DNA of 64,000 bases. Source: Methanobacterium paludis (GTDB taxonomy: Archaea; Methanobacteriota; Methanobacteria; Methanobacteriales; Methanobacteriaceae). Made by a program: the position numbers and the translations under genes. The notes under the pieces were generated by a model. The model made no database searches. It was given only the letters and a program-made list of their open reading frames with translations, and was not told where the DNA came from. The stretch spans positions 1,872,001 to 1,936,000 of the forward strand of contig NC_015574.1 in the NCBI RefSeq assembly GCF_000214725.1. The letters are read 5' to 3'. Positions 1 through 8,304 of the stretch are shown here, piece by piece. Numbering within the stretch: the first letter of the stretch is position 1; each line of letters starts with the position of its first letter.

Positions 1-513
1 GGCAAAATTGTTGATATTACATTTATAAATGGTAAAACTCTTTTTGTGGATGGTTACAACGTCATTATAACTGCTGAGAGCATATGCTCAGATGATGAAA
101 GATCCGTTGTTGTGTGTGATGATGGTGTTTTAAGAGATGTTAATGCTGTTTTTGGGAAATACAAATATAATGAATGGACAGAAACTACCTTAAATCAAAT
201 AATTTCCCTTTTAAAATATTACAACCCGTTATCTGTGAAATTTTTTTATGACAGCCCTGTAAGTCGGAGCGGAGAGCTTGCAAAGCTCACAAATAGGATT
301 ATAAATTCCCATGGAGTTAATGGATGTGCAGTTACATCAAAAAATGTGGATTTTGAACTTAAAAAATTATCAAATGATAAAGATAAGATCGTTGCAACAA
401 GTGACGGCGCTATAATTGATAAAGTGAAAAATGTCCTTGACATACCACGTGAGCTGTGCAAACTGAAGAAAATAAAACGGTACGAAAAGTCCAAAGTAAA
501 TAAAAATAGATAA
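1..513 (+). CDS. DUF434/DUF5616-like protein, 5' end cut by window edge
   Basis: The frame is open from base 1, so the gene begins upstream of the window; the first internal start (GTG at 46) is probably not the real one. The visible 171 residues contain the DGYNV signature followed by CDDGVLRD and a C-terminal nuclease-like alpha/beta stretch (ATSDGAIIDKVKN), which resembles the archaeal DUF434/DUF5616 family. Function is not known; the DGYNV pattern recalls NYN/PIN-type folds, but that is only a resemblance. It ends with a basic Lys-rich tail. It is convergent with fbp, 36 bases away. Confidence 0.65.
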   Translation, partial: GKIVDITFINGKTLFVDGYNVIITAESICSDDERSVVVCDDGVLRDVNAVFGKYKYNEWTETTLNQIISLLKYYNPLSVKFFYDSPVSRSGELAKLTNRIINSHGVNGCAVTSKNVDFELKKLSNDKDKIVATSDGAIIDKVKNVLDIPRELCKLKKIKRYEKSKVNKNR

Positions 514-549
514 AAATAAAATATAAAGATAAAAATTAAGGTTTAAAAC

Positions 550-1647
550 TTAATCCATATCTTCAAATCTGTCTTCGAGTTTTTCAAGTACCCCTGGGAG
601 ACTGGTGTATTCCATCTCGTCAGCTGGTAACCGGTGTGGCTCGAATGGGCCGTGTCTTCTCATGTAATCAGCTACATCCGATGCAGTTTTCCTTGAATTG
701 TCGAATGCAGGGTCATCAAACATGTCAAGAGGTCCGATGAGTCTTGCATCTGAAACCTGGAAACCTAAAGATATTATCCGTGGTGGGCCGTCAAACCTTA
801 CAGGGTGAGCCTGTGCTTGGGAAACTGGCATTAATGGACCGTTGTGTGAACCCCTCATCCATCCACCTACAAGGTGTGGGAATGCGAATGGCTCAACAAC
901 TTCTCCAGCTGCAGGGAAACCTGATTGTGACCTTACAATTGCAACAGGGTCGTCTTTTCCTATGTATTTTCCTGCCATGAGGTTGAGTCTTTCTGTGCTT
1001 ATTGAAGCTGCTATTTCGCCGTCGCTTCTTCTTGTAACGTGTTTTATAATATACCTTCCTATTGAACCTAAAAGTGCCAGAGCATCGTACATCTCATCTG
1101 GACATGACATTGTGACCTTTCTGTGTTCAATGACGTCGAATATTTCGAAATCATATCCACCATGGAGTGATGGGTCAATTACAAGTCCTGCTGTGTTGAA
1201 TGGGTCTGCAAACATCCTGAAAACCGGAAGGTTGAATGCACCGGGTTCTGTTTTGTCGCAGCAAAAAACAAATACTGGGTCGGATGGCCTTTCTTTGAAT
1301 TCCATCTCTGCACATCCTGGTCCCATTCCTTTGATGTTACCTGAGAATGTGTCGGACAATATATCCTGACCTGCACCATAGAGTTTGAGGCTTTTTGCAA
1401 CTTTTGTGGCTTCCATAAATGCATTAAATGCAAGTTCATGGACTTCCTCGTTTTCCTCACCATTTTTGTGAGTCATTATAAGATCTATGTCATCTCCGCA
1501 GTTTGTAATATAATAGTCTGTTAGAAGTTCTTCTTCCTTTGCTTTTGCAAGTATTTCATCACATTTTTTAAGCAGGGCTCCGTGAGTCACTGCGTGTCCT
1601 GCAACACTACCAACATCTGCTTTTATTACGCTAACCGTAGTTTTCAT
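550..1647 (-). CDS. fbp: Fructose-1,6-bisphosphate aldolase/phosphatase
   Basis: Bifunctional archaeal-type (class V) enzyme that condenses the triose phosphates to fructose 1,6-bisphosphate and then dephosphorylates it, making gluconeogenesis unidirectional. The 365-residue length is typical. Visible family features are the N-terminal Asp11 and His18 metal ligands, NCGDDIDL near residue 50, and the segment around AGKYIGKDDPV, which holds the Tyr/Lys pair of the aldolase Schiff-base site. The ATG start is preceded by GGAGGTG. A minus-strand TATA box lies at about 1821-1828, giving a leader of roughly 150 nt. Single-gene transcription unit. Confidence 0.95.
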   Translation of the reverse strand: MKTTVSVIKADVGSVAGHAVTHGALLKKCDEILAKAKEEELLTDYYITNCGDDIDLIMTHKNGEENEEVHELAFNAFMEATKVAKSLKLYGAGQDILSDTFSGNIKGMGPGCAEMEFKERPSDPVFVFCCDKTEPGAFNLPVFRMFADPFNTAGLVIDPSLHGGYDFEIFDVIEHRKVTMSCPDEMYDALALLGSIGRYIIKHVTRRSDGEIAASISTERLNLMAGKYIGKDDPVAIVRSQSGFPAAGEVVEPFAFPHLVGGWMRGSHNGPLMPVSQAQAHPVRFDGPPRIISLGFQVSDARLIGPLDMFDDPAFDNSRKTASDVADYMRRHGPFEPHRLPADEMEYTSLPGVLEKLEDRFEDMD

Positions 1648-1929
1648 ACATATGCACCTCCAAAAAGTATCAAAAAATTTAAAGTAGCATTAAACCACTC
1701 ATTAAAAGTTTATTCAAGTTTAATATCATGAACAAGTTTAAGTTCAGAAACTGACTTAACAGGTTTTAAACTGTCTTATATCAGTCTTAACTTATGGAAT
1801 AACTTATGACTGGCTATTGCATATAAAACTTTTGTCATTATATAATATATAGAGGACATTGATTGATTCTTTCTATATTTATTTTATATTTTCTTAAATA
1901 AAAAGTAAAAGGTTTAGGCTCATTTAAGT
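1648..1929. promoter_or_regulatory. fbp promoter and long leader
   Basis: Read on the minus strand, a TATA-like sequence (AGTTTTATAT, 1821-1830) should start transcription near 1795. The leader contains, on the plus strand, three copies of AAGTTTA (1706-1712, 1716-1722, 1734-1740) and further related AAGTT/AACTT words in both orientations between 1734 and 1805. These could be regulator sites for gluconeogenic control, or simply AT-rich simple sequence. No ORF of note. Confidence 0.4.
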
Positions 1930-2925
1930 TTAAGATTCTTTTAACTTCTTTTTGACTTCACGAGCCATTTCCATCGTGGATGCACTGCCACCTAGGTCAG
2001 GGGTCACAACCATGCCTTCTCTTAAAACCGTTACCATTGCATTTTCAAGCTTCTGAGCTTCTTCATACTCTTCAAGGTAGTTTAACATCATACAAGTTGA
2101 AAGTATCATTGCAGATGGATTTGCGATTCCTTTACCTGCTATATCTGGTGCTGAACCGTGTACTGGTTCAAAAAGTCCATTTTTTTCGCCTATGTTTGCT
2201 GAGGGTATTAAACCCAATCCACCTACAAGTCCTGCTCCTTCATCAGAAAGTATGTCACCAAACAAATTGGTTGTAACGACCACATCAAAGTCTTGAGGCC
2301 TTGTAATGAGGTACATTGCAGTTGCATCAACGTAAAAGTCCTCCAGTTTGATATTGGGGTAGTTCTCTGCAACCTTATAAAAAGTTTCCTTGAATATTCC
2401 ATCTGTCTTTTTAAGGACGTTTGCCTTGTGAACTGCAGTAACTTTACGTCTTTGAGTTTTAGTGGCATATTCAAAGGCAAATCTACATATGCGTTCGGAA
2501 GCTTTCCGAGTTATGACCCTTAAAGCTGTTGCACCATCTTCTGTGTATTCCTCCACTCCAGAGTAAAGTCCTTCGGTATTTTCTCGCACGATAACAAAAT
2601 CAACATCATCAAAAAGACATTGGGTTCCTTCATAGGATTTCACAGGGCGAAGATTAACATAGAGGTCCAGGGCTCTTCTGAGAGTTATTATTCCACTTTT
2701 TTGCCCGGGAACTGTTGTAACTGCTCCAAAAAGTGTTGCATCTGTGTTTTTTGCAGTTGAGATTGTTCCATCAGGAATTGTTGTTCCAGTCCTTTTAAAA
2801 CATTCGTTACCTGCCTTTGCATTTATATAATCAAATTCAAGATTTGAAGCCTCCAGAACGTATAATGCGGCTTCCATCACTTCGGGCCCTATGCCATCAC
2901 CGGGTATAACAGTTATTTTGTACAT
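1930..2925 (-). CDS. 3-isopropylmalate / homoisocitrate dehydrogenase family
   Basis: Beta-decarboxylating NAD-dependent dehydrogenase, 331 residues, full length. Signatures: GDGIGPEV at the N terminus, RENTEGLY substrate-binding motif, Lys in HKANVLK, FGDILSDE metal site, and EPVHGSAPDIAGKGIANP near residue 250. In methanogens two close paralogs exist: LeuB (leucine biosynthesis) and AksF (chain elongation for the 7-mercaptoheptanoyl group of coenzyme B). The RPVK and VRENTEGLYSGVEE segments look more LeuB-like to me, but I cannot decide between them by eye, so no symbol is given. GTGAT lies a few bases before the ATG. Confidence 0.9.
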   Translation of the reverse strand: MYKITVIPGDGIGPEVMEAALYVLEASNLEFDYINAKAGNECFKRTGTTIPDGTISTAKNTDATLFGAVTTVPGQKSGIITLRRALDLYVNLRPVKSYEGTQCLFDDVDFVIVRENTEGLYSGVEEYTEDGATALRVITRKASERICRFAFEYATKTQRRKVTAVHKANVLKKTDGIFKETFYKVAENYPNIKLEDFYVDATAMYLITRPQDFDVVVTTNLFGDILSDEGAGLVGGLGLIPSANIGEKNGLFEPVHGSAPDIAGKGIANPSAMILSTCMMLNYLEEYEEAQKLENAMVTVLREGMVVTPDLGGSASTMEMAREVKKKLKES

Positions 2926-3367
2926 AAAATCACTTTAACTTAATCTATGTTTTTAAATAGGTTTTTAGATTAATCTACATTTAGTTTTAATTTAATCTGC
3001 ATCAAAGTACATCGAAATATAAAAATTCAATATTTTGGTCTTTAGATAATGTTCGTTATATTCACTTTTTATTGTATTCCATATTATATTCTTGATTTAA
3101 TTTGTTTTAAATTATTTGTTTTTAAATATGAAAACACGTAATTTTCCAGTCCAATTATTTGATTTAAACTTAAAAGAGAGAATATTAAATCCCAATCATT
3201 CCCAAGTAGATTTTCAAGTATAACAAACTATATCTGAAATGAGAAATAAAAGATAACAAAATGTTACTAAATGTATTTTTTAGATAACAAAAAAATTTGT
3301 TTAACTCAAATACGATTCAAAGTACAATTTTGAGTGATTATAAAAATAATATGTTGTGGTGGTAGGA
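2926..3367. other. Intergenic region between divergent genes
   Basis: Very AT-rich, about 440 bases, holding the promoters of the leftward dehydrogenase and the rightward HEAT-repeat gene. AGATTAATCT near 2969 is a short perfect palindrome. I see no ORF or RNA gene. Confidence 0.4.
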
Positions 3368-3925
3368 ATGGAAAGGGAAAACAACATTGAAAGACTTATT
3401 CAAACCTTAAAAGACGATGATGAACTTGTTAAAATGCAAGCTTCAGAACTCCTTGAAGAAATAGGAGAACCAGCAGTAGAACCACTTATAAATGCCTTAA
3501 ATGATGATGATAGAAATGTCAGAAAGGGTGCAGCTCGCGTTCTTGGGATTATTGGTGATGAACGAGCCGTTAATGTTCTTATTGCTAGTTTAAAGGATCC
3601 TAGTAAATGGGTTAGAAGGGAAACTTCAGGAGCCCTTGGTAACATGGGAGACCCTGCCGTAGAACCTCTTATTGAAACATTGAATGATGATGATTGGCGT
3701 GTTAGAGGAGGAGCAGCATGGGCTCTGGGCAAAATAGGAAATAAAAAAGCTGTTGAACCTCTCATAAAAGCCATGGATGATGAAAGCGGTTTTGTTAGAG
3801 GCGGGGCAGCATGGGGCCTTGGAAACATTAGGGATGAACGAGCCATAGAACCCCTAAAAAAAGCTTTAAATGATAAAAGTAGCTTCGTTAGGAGAGTAGC
3901 TGAGGATTTCCTCAGTAAATTTTAG
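3368..3925 (+). CDS. HEAT-repeat (PBS lyase-like) protein
   Basis: Built almost wholly of tandem 31-residue HEAT-like repeats of the type EPLIxALxDDDxxVRxxAAxxLGxIGD, about five to six copies from residue 10 to the end. Such repeats form an alpha solenoid used for protein binding; the DDD/VR pattern is shared with PBS-lyase-like repeats and methanogens have many such proteins. I choose ATG 3368, which has GGTGGT just upstream; GTG codons at 3356 and 3359 are alternatives. No enzymatic motif is visible and the partner is unknown. No obvious operon. Confidence 0.85.
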   Translation: MERENNIERLIQTLKDDDELVKMQASELLEEIGEPAVEPLINALNDDDRNVRKGAARVLGIIGDERAVNVLIASLKDPSKWVRRETSGALGNMGDPAVEPLIETLNDDDWRVRGGAAWALGKIGNKKAVEPLIKAMDDESGFVRGGAAWGLGNIRDERAIEPLKKALNDKSSFVRRVAEDFLSKF

Positions 3926-4136
3926 TTCAAAGCAAATTTTAGTTCAATTTTTACACGTTAAATTACACAATGTGTAGATTAATTAACTAGTTTTATTTAA
4001 TTTTTTTTATAAGTGTGATCTATGCTCTAAATAAAAAAATAAACAGTTAGAGACCATGAATTAAAAAAAAAGATGATTTTTATAAAATTCAAACAAAAAT
4101 TAGTTCTCAACACAAAGCCAAATTGGAGGTGTTAAA

Positions 4137-5126
4137 TTGAAAGTTAGCGTTATTGGAGCATCAGGAAGAGTAGGTAAAGCAACTGCATTTTGCCTGGCTG
4201 AAGAAGATGTTGTAGATGAGTTAGTACTCCTAGGAAGGGAAAAAAGTCTTGATAGGTTAGAAGGTGAGGCACTGGATATGTACGATGCACTTGCAGCCAA
4301 AGACATAGGCGTCATAATAACAGCATCAGCAGATATGGAAGACGTCAAAGATTCTGACATTGTTGTTATAACCTCAGGGATACCAAGAAGTGCGGATATG
4401 TCAAGGATAGATGTGGCTGTGCCTAATGCGAAGATCGTTGCAGAGTATTCAAGGGAAATTGCAAAGTACGCACCAAATTCAATAATTCTTGTTATAACAA
4501 ACCCCGTTGATGTTATGACATATGTAGCTTTAAAAGCATCTGGATTTGACAAAAACAAGGTATTCGGTCTTGGAAACCACCTTGATTCCCTCAGACTCAA
4601 AAATCTGGTGGCAAAACACTTCAACATCCATGTGAGCGAGATCCACACCAGAGTTATAGGAGAACATGGAGACCATATGGTTCCACTTGTAAGTTCAACC
4701 TCAATAGGAGGTATTCTGGTTAAATATTTCTCAAATTACGATTCTTTCGACATTGACAAAATAATTCAAAATGTCAAAAATGCAGGAAATTATGTGATAA
4801 GTAAGAAAGGTTCTACAGAGTACGGACCTGCCTTTGCAATCTCAAACATCATTAGTATAATTCTAAACGATCAAAAAAAGATATTGACAGTCAGCACTTA
4901 TCTTGAAAGTGAAATAGAAGCTGTTAACGATGTTTGTTTAGGTGTTCCTGTTAAACTGGGAATTAATGGAATAGAACGAGTAATTCGTATAAAAATGACA
5001 GAAAAGGAAAAAAAAGCATTCTTAAAAGCAGCTGAAGCTGTAAAAGATACTACAAAGGAAGTTATGAAATCTTTAGATGAAACAGATTTAGGTGAAATAA
5101 AATTAAATGAACAGATGAATAATTGA
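4137..5126 (+). CDS. mdh: Malate dehydrogenase (LDH/MDH superfamily)
   Basis: NAD(P)-dependent interconversion of malate and oxaloacetate, which in methanogens feeds the reductive partial TCA branch to 2-oxoglutarate. N-terminal Rossmann motif GASGRVGKA; substrate loop GIPRSADMSR carries the Arg that marks MDH rather than LDH (Gln); ITNPVDVM, HLDSLR and the catalytic His in GEHGDHMVPL are all present. Length of 329 is normal. The start is TTG at 4137, fixed by GGAGGTG eight bases upstream. C-terminal tail (LNEQMNN) is slightly longer than usual. Confidence 0.92.
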   Translation: MKVSVIGASGRVGKATAFCLAEEDVVDELVLLGREKSLDRLEGEALDMYDALAAKDIGVIITASADMEDVKDSDIVVITSGIPRSADMSRIDVAVPNAKIVAEYSREIAKYAPNSIILVITNPVDVMTYVALKASGFDKNKVFGLGNHLDSLRLKNLVAKHFNIHVSEIHTRVIGEHGDHMVPLVSSTSIGGILVKYFSNYDSFDIDKIIQNVKNAGNYVISKKGSTEYGPAFAISNIISIILNDQKKILTVSTYLESEIEAVNDVCLGVPVKLGINGIERVIRIKMTEKEKKAFLKAAEAVKDTTKEVMKSLDETDLGEIKLNEQMNN

Positions 5127-5226
5127 ACTTAAAATCAGTTAATCAAAGAAAATCAGAAGTTAATCAAATAATAAAATAGGAATAGTGGGTAACCCCATTT
5201 CGTTCCCTTTTTGATTTTTTACTTAA

Positions 5227-5493
5227 TTATTCCATTGGATTGCTTTCATTTTTTGTTGTATTAGTTTTAGACGAAGTTGAGTTCTTTTTAGTTGAAGTTC
5301 CTGAAGAGCTCGTAGATGTGCTTGCTGTTGTGTGATCCGTGTTACTGCTAACAGAACCCGAACCATTTGTTGTTGTATTATTCGTTGTGTTAAGCGTTAA
5401 ATTTCCAGTATTCTGACCTGCTCCTAACACGTAACCTATAACACCAACTAACAGTACTACTATTACCAATAAGACAATTGTTATTTTTTCCAT
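5227..5493 (-). CDS. Small Ser/Thr/Asn-rich single-pass membrane protein
   Basis: 88 residues: one N-terminal hydrophobic helix (residues 4-25, IVLLVIVVLLVGVIGYVLG) then a tail composed almost only of Thr, Ser, Asn and Gly with many N-x-T/S sites, probably facing outside and possibly glycosylated. GGAGGT precedes the ATG. No enzymatic domain. Its MEKI start resembles that of the protein at 22400-22807. Probably a cell-surface or envelope-associated small protein; function unknown. Confidence 0.65.
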   Translation of the reverse strand: MEKITIVLLVIVVLLVGVIGYVLGAGQNTGNLTLNTTNNTTTNGSGSVSSNTDHTTASTSTSSSGTSTKKNSTSSKTNTTKNESNPME

Positions 5494-6101
5494 GGTTGTT
5501 CAAACCTCCTTTATCGGGAAAATCCTGAAAAATACCGAAATTGAGATATTTCTAAATTATGGTTGTTATTTCAGATATAGTTGTATTTTTGTAATGTTTT
5601 TCTAATGTTTAAAACATTAACATTTAAACATTAATACTATATTCGCACTTCTAACTATCCTGTTTTATATATTTTTTTGTTTATGGTTTTCCTTGTAATT
5701 TTTGAGTTTGTATTTCCTGTATTTTTTTTTGTTTGAATCTGTATTTTTTTATGTTCTTTGAATAATTTTTTGATATTATGTATATCAACTATATTAAATT
5801 ATCGCGAAAAATGGAGTAACCTCATTAAAGAACCGTCAAGGGCCATTAAAACCATATAATTACACCAAACCTCCCATAGTGAAAAGTTTATATAAATGTT
5901 CAGTTACACTATATTCAACAGACTAAATTCTGAACATTGTACAAAAATATCAGGTAAAAAAAGATATCTTTCAAAAGAGCATGGGAAATTCTTTTTTTCG
6001 GAGATTTATTCCGGTAAATTTATACCATACACTTTTCAAATAGTATCACCTTACAAAAGTCAACAGAATAATACAGAGTCTAAACAGTGGAAGGCATTGA
6101 A
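5494..6101. promoter_or_regulatory. Divergent intergenic region with pdxT operon promoter
   Basis: TTTATATAAA at 5887-5896 is a clear TATA box for the pdxT-glutamate synthase operon; transcription should begin near 5915, leaving a leader of nearly 190 nt. A perfect 8-bp inverted repeat with a one-base centre (TAATGTTT-A-AAACATTA) lies at 5603-5619. T-tract-rich sequence fills 5660-5770. A weak 69-codon frame begins right at the TATA box (5896) and overlaps pdxT; I do not call it. Confidence 0.6.
5887..5896 (+). promoter_or_regulatory. TATA box of the pdxT-glutamate synthase operon
   Basis: TTTATATAAA. Transcription is expected about 25 bases downstream, so the leader before the pdxT start at 6102 is nearly 190 nt long. 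Confidence 0.6.
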
Positions 6102-6680
6102 ATGATAAAGATAGGAATTTTAGATCTGCAAGGAGATGTCTCTGAACATCTTGAAATCACAGAAAAAACCTTAAAACAAAAGAACGTTGAATCTCAAGTT
6201 TTACGGGTAAAAACAGTTTCAGATGTTTCAAAATGTGATGGAATAATCATCTCCGGAGGAGAAAGTACCGTCATAAGCAAACTTATGGAAAAAACCGGGA
6301 TAAAACGTGCCATAATAGATAAAAAAATACCTGTTATGGGAACATGTGCTGGAATGGTGCTTCTTGCAACAAAAACTGATTATGAACAGCCCTTACTTGG
6401 ATTAATTGATATGAAGGTTAAAAGAAATGGTTTTGGCCGTCAGAGGGCTTCATTTGAAGAAGAAATTGAAATATTTGGCAGTGAGTATAAAGGCATATTC
6501 ATAAGAGCTCCCTACGTATCAGAAGTAGGAGACAATGTTGAAATACTTGCAAAACGTGATGACAAAATAGTTGCAGTGGCACAGGGTCATAACGTGGCCA
6601 CGGCATTTCATCCCGAGCTTACAGATGATAAACGAATTCATGAGTACTTCATTAAGGAGGTATTAAAGTGTGTGGAATAG
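6102..6680 (+). CDS. pdxT: Pyridoxal 5'-phosphate synthase glutaminase subunit PdxT
   Basis: Class I glutamine amidotransferase that supplies ammonia from glutamine to PdxS for PLP synthesis. 192 residues. Catalytic triad visible: Cys82 in GTCAGMVLL, His170 and Glu172 in FHPELT; the GGEST loop at residues 52-56 is diagnostic of PdxT. I choose ATG 6102 (MIKIGILDLQG) over an upstream GTG at 6087. Its 3' end overlaps the next gene by 13 bases, so PLP glutaminase and glutamate synthase are cotranscribed; pdxS itself is 13 kb away. Confidence 0.95.
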   Translation: MIKIGILDLQGDVSEHLEITEKTLKQKNVESQVLRVKTVSDVSKCDGIIISGGESTVISKLMEKTGIKRAIIDKKIPVMGTCAGMVLLATKTDYEQPLLGLIDMKVKRNGFGRQRASFEEEIEIFGSEYKGIFIRAPYVSEVGDNVEILAKRDDKIVAVAQGHNVATAFHPELTDDKRIHEYFIKEVLKCVE

Positions 6681-7591
6681 CAGGAGTCGTATTTAAAGAC
6701 AGAAAACTTCATCCTGTAGGGGATGCATTGACAAAAATGCTGGAAGCCCTACAGCACAGAGGACCAGATTCTGCAGGTTTCGCAATATACGGAGGTCTCG
6801 GATTAAAAGAAAACGAGTACCTTTTAAACATTGAAGTAAAAGAGAAACCAGGTCTTCTTGAAACCGTGAAAAACACAGTGAACATGGTAACAGCAATAGA
6901 AACAGAAGAAATAATTCCTTCAGTGGAAGATTCTATAATATATAGATGCAAAATTGCTCTTAAATCATTTTCCCTGTTAAAACCACTTATAATGGAAATT
7001 GACAAGATAGATGACGTCATTGTTTTAAATGGATCTCATTCATTTGAAATGATAAAGGATGTGGGGCTTGTAAAAGACATAGCAGCAAGGTACGATACAG
7101 CTTCAAAAATGGGAACACACGCAATAGGGCACACAAGGTTCTCAACAGAGAGCATAGTTGACAGATACCATGCACACCCCTTCCAAAGCTACATCATACC
7201 GGACATAACCGTTGTACACAACGGCCAGATCACAAACTACTGGAAAATAAGGGACCCCCTGGAACGTAAAGGACATATATTTGAAACAAACAACGATACA
7301 GAGTGCATAGTGCACTACATAGCTGACAAACTTTCAGAGGGCTATAAACTTGAAGAAGCCCTTGAACAATCAGTTAAAGATATGGATGGGCCTTTCTCAT
7401 ACATAGTTGGAACCCCTGACGGCGTTGGTATAGCCAAAGACCAGCTTGGTCTCAGGCCAGGAGTTATGGCTGAAAATGATGATATTTTTGCAATAGCTTC
7501 AGAGGAAATGTCCCTCCATGAGGTTATGGACACGCACAACATCGAACAGATATCACCAGGAGAAACTAGAGCTTACACATTTAAAGGATAA
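6668..7591 (+). CDS. Glutamate synthase amidotransferase subunit (split GltB domain 1)
   Basis: N-terminal nucleophile glutamine amidotransferase: Cys2 directly after Met, LQHRGPDSAG near residue 32, HTRFSTES, HNGQITNY and NNDTECI motifs. In archaea the large glutamate synthase chain is split into separate genes; this is the domain that hydrolyses glutamine and releases ammonia to the FMN subunit. 307 residues. It overlaps pdxT and is followed by a GGTGG ribosome site for the GXGXG subunit. Confidence 0.92.
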   Translation: MCGIAGVVFKDRKLHPVGDALTKMLEALQHRGPDSAGFAIYGGLGLKENEYLLNIEVKEKPGLLETVKNTVNMVTAIETEEIIPSVEDSIIYRCKIALKSFSLLKPLIMEIDKIDDVIVLNGSHSFEMIKDVGLVKDIAARYDTASKMGTHAIGHTRFSTESIVDRYHAHPFQSYIIPDITVVHNGQITNYWKIRDPLERKGHIFETNNDTECIVHYIADKLSEGYKLEEALEQSVKDMDGPFSYIVGTPDGVGIAKDQLGLRPGVMAENDDIFAIASEEMSLHEVMDTHNIEQISPGETRAYTFKG

Positions 7592-7600
7592 GGTGGTTTA

Positions 7601-8302
7601 ATGCAAAAAATTGAAATTAATGCCAGTTCAAAAGAGATTAACTCCCAATCCCGAGAGCTTAACAGAGCCATAAAAGGAGCTGCAAAACAATACAAACGTA
7701 TAACTATCAAAAACCCCAATTCAATGCACTACATAGCTGCAGGGCTCACAGAACCCGTTGATCTTACACTTGAAGGATCAGCAGGTTACTTCGTGGGTAC
7801 CATGATACACGGAGCAAAAATACACATAACAGAAAATGCAGGATGGTTCCCTGCCGACAACATGACAGAAGGAGAGGTCATAATCGATGGATCAGCAGGC
7901 GATGGTGTTGGCCAGGGAATATACGGTGGAACTGTTGTTGTGAGGAGGAGTGTAGGCTCCAGAACAGGGGAAATAATGAAAAACGGTACCATTATAATTG
8001 GAGGAAACTCAGGATTTATGAGTGGACTTTTCATGATGGGTGGCCGTATGATCATTCTTGGAGACGTATCAGAAGATGCAGGTGAATCTATAATAAGAGG
8101 AACCATATACGTCTTAGGAAATATTAAAAGTCTTGGGAAAAATGCTGAAGTCATAGAAGTAACTGACGACGATAAAAAGGAACTTAAAGAACTCTTAAAA
8201 GCCTACGACTTCAAACTCGAGGATGAAAAATTCAACCAATTCAAAAAGATAATTCCAAGAAGTATGAGACCGTTCTACGGTAAAGAATCTGAGGAGGGAT
8301 AA
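7601..8302 (+). CDS. Glutamate synthase GXGXG-domain subunit (split GltB domain 3)
   Basis: 233 residues forming a right-handed beta-helix with repeated G-x-x-G turns (GSAGYFVG, GSAGDGVGQGIYGG, GNSGFMSG), homologous to the C-terminal domain of bacterial GltB and to formylmethanofuran dehydrogenase subunit C. Its role in glutamate synthase is structural, packing against the FMN barrel and amidotransferase. A 30-residue charged C-terminal tail follows the helix. It starts ten bases after the preceding gene and stops three bases before the next. Confidence 0.9.
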   Translation: MQKIEINASSKEINSQSRELNRAIKGAAKQYKRITIKNPNSMHYIAAGLTEPVDLTLEGSAGYFVGTMIHGAKIHITENAGWFPADNMTEGEVIIDGSAGDGVGQGIYGGTVVVRRSVGSRTGEIMKNGTIIIGGNSGFMSGLFMMGGRMIILGDVSEDAGESIIRGTIYVLGNIKSLGKNAEVIEVTDDDKKELKELLKAYDFKLEDEKFNQFKKIIPRSMRPFYGKESEEG

Positions 8303-8304
8303 CC

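Noticed and set aside
842..1369. 175-codon plus-strand frame opposite fbp
   Set aside because: Antisense shadow of fbp; codon structure belongs to the minus strand.
5896..6105. 69-codon plus-strand frame before pdxT
   Set aside because: Starts inside the TATA box of the operon, overlaps pdxT, has no ribosome site and an AT-noise composition.
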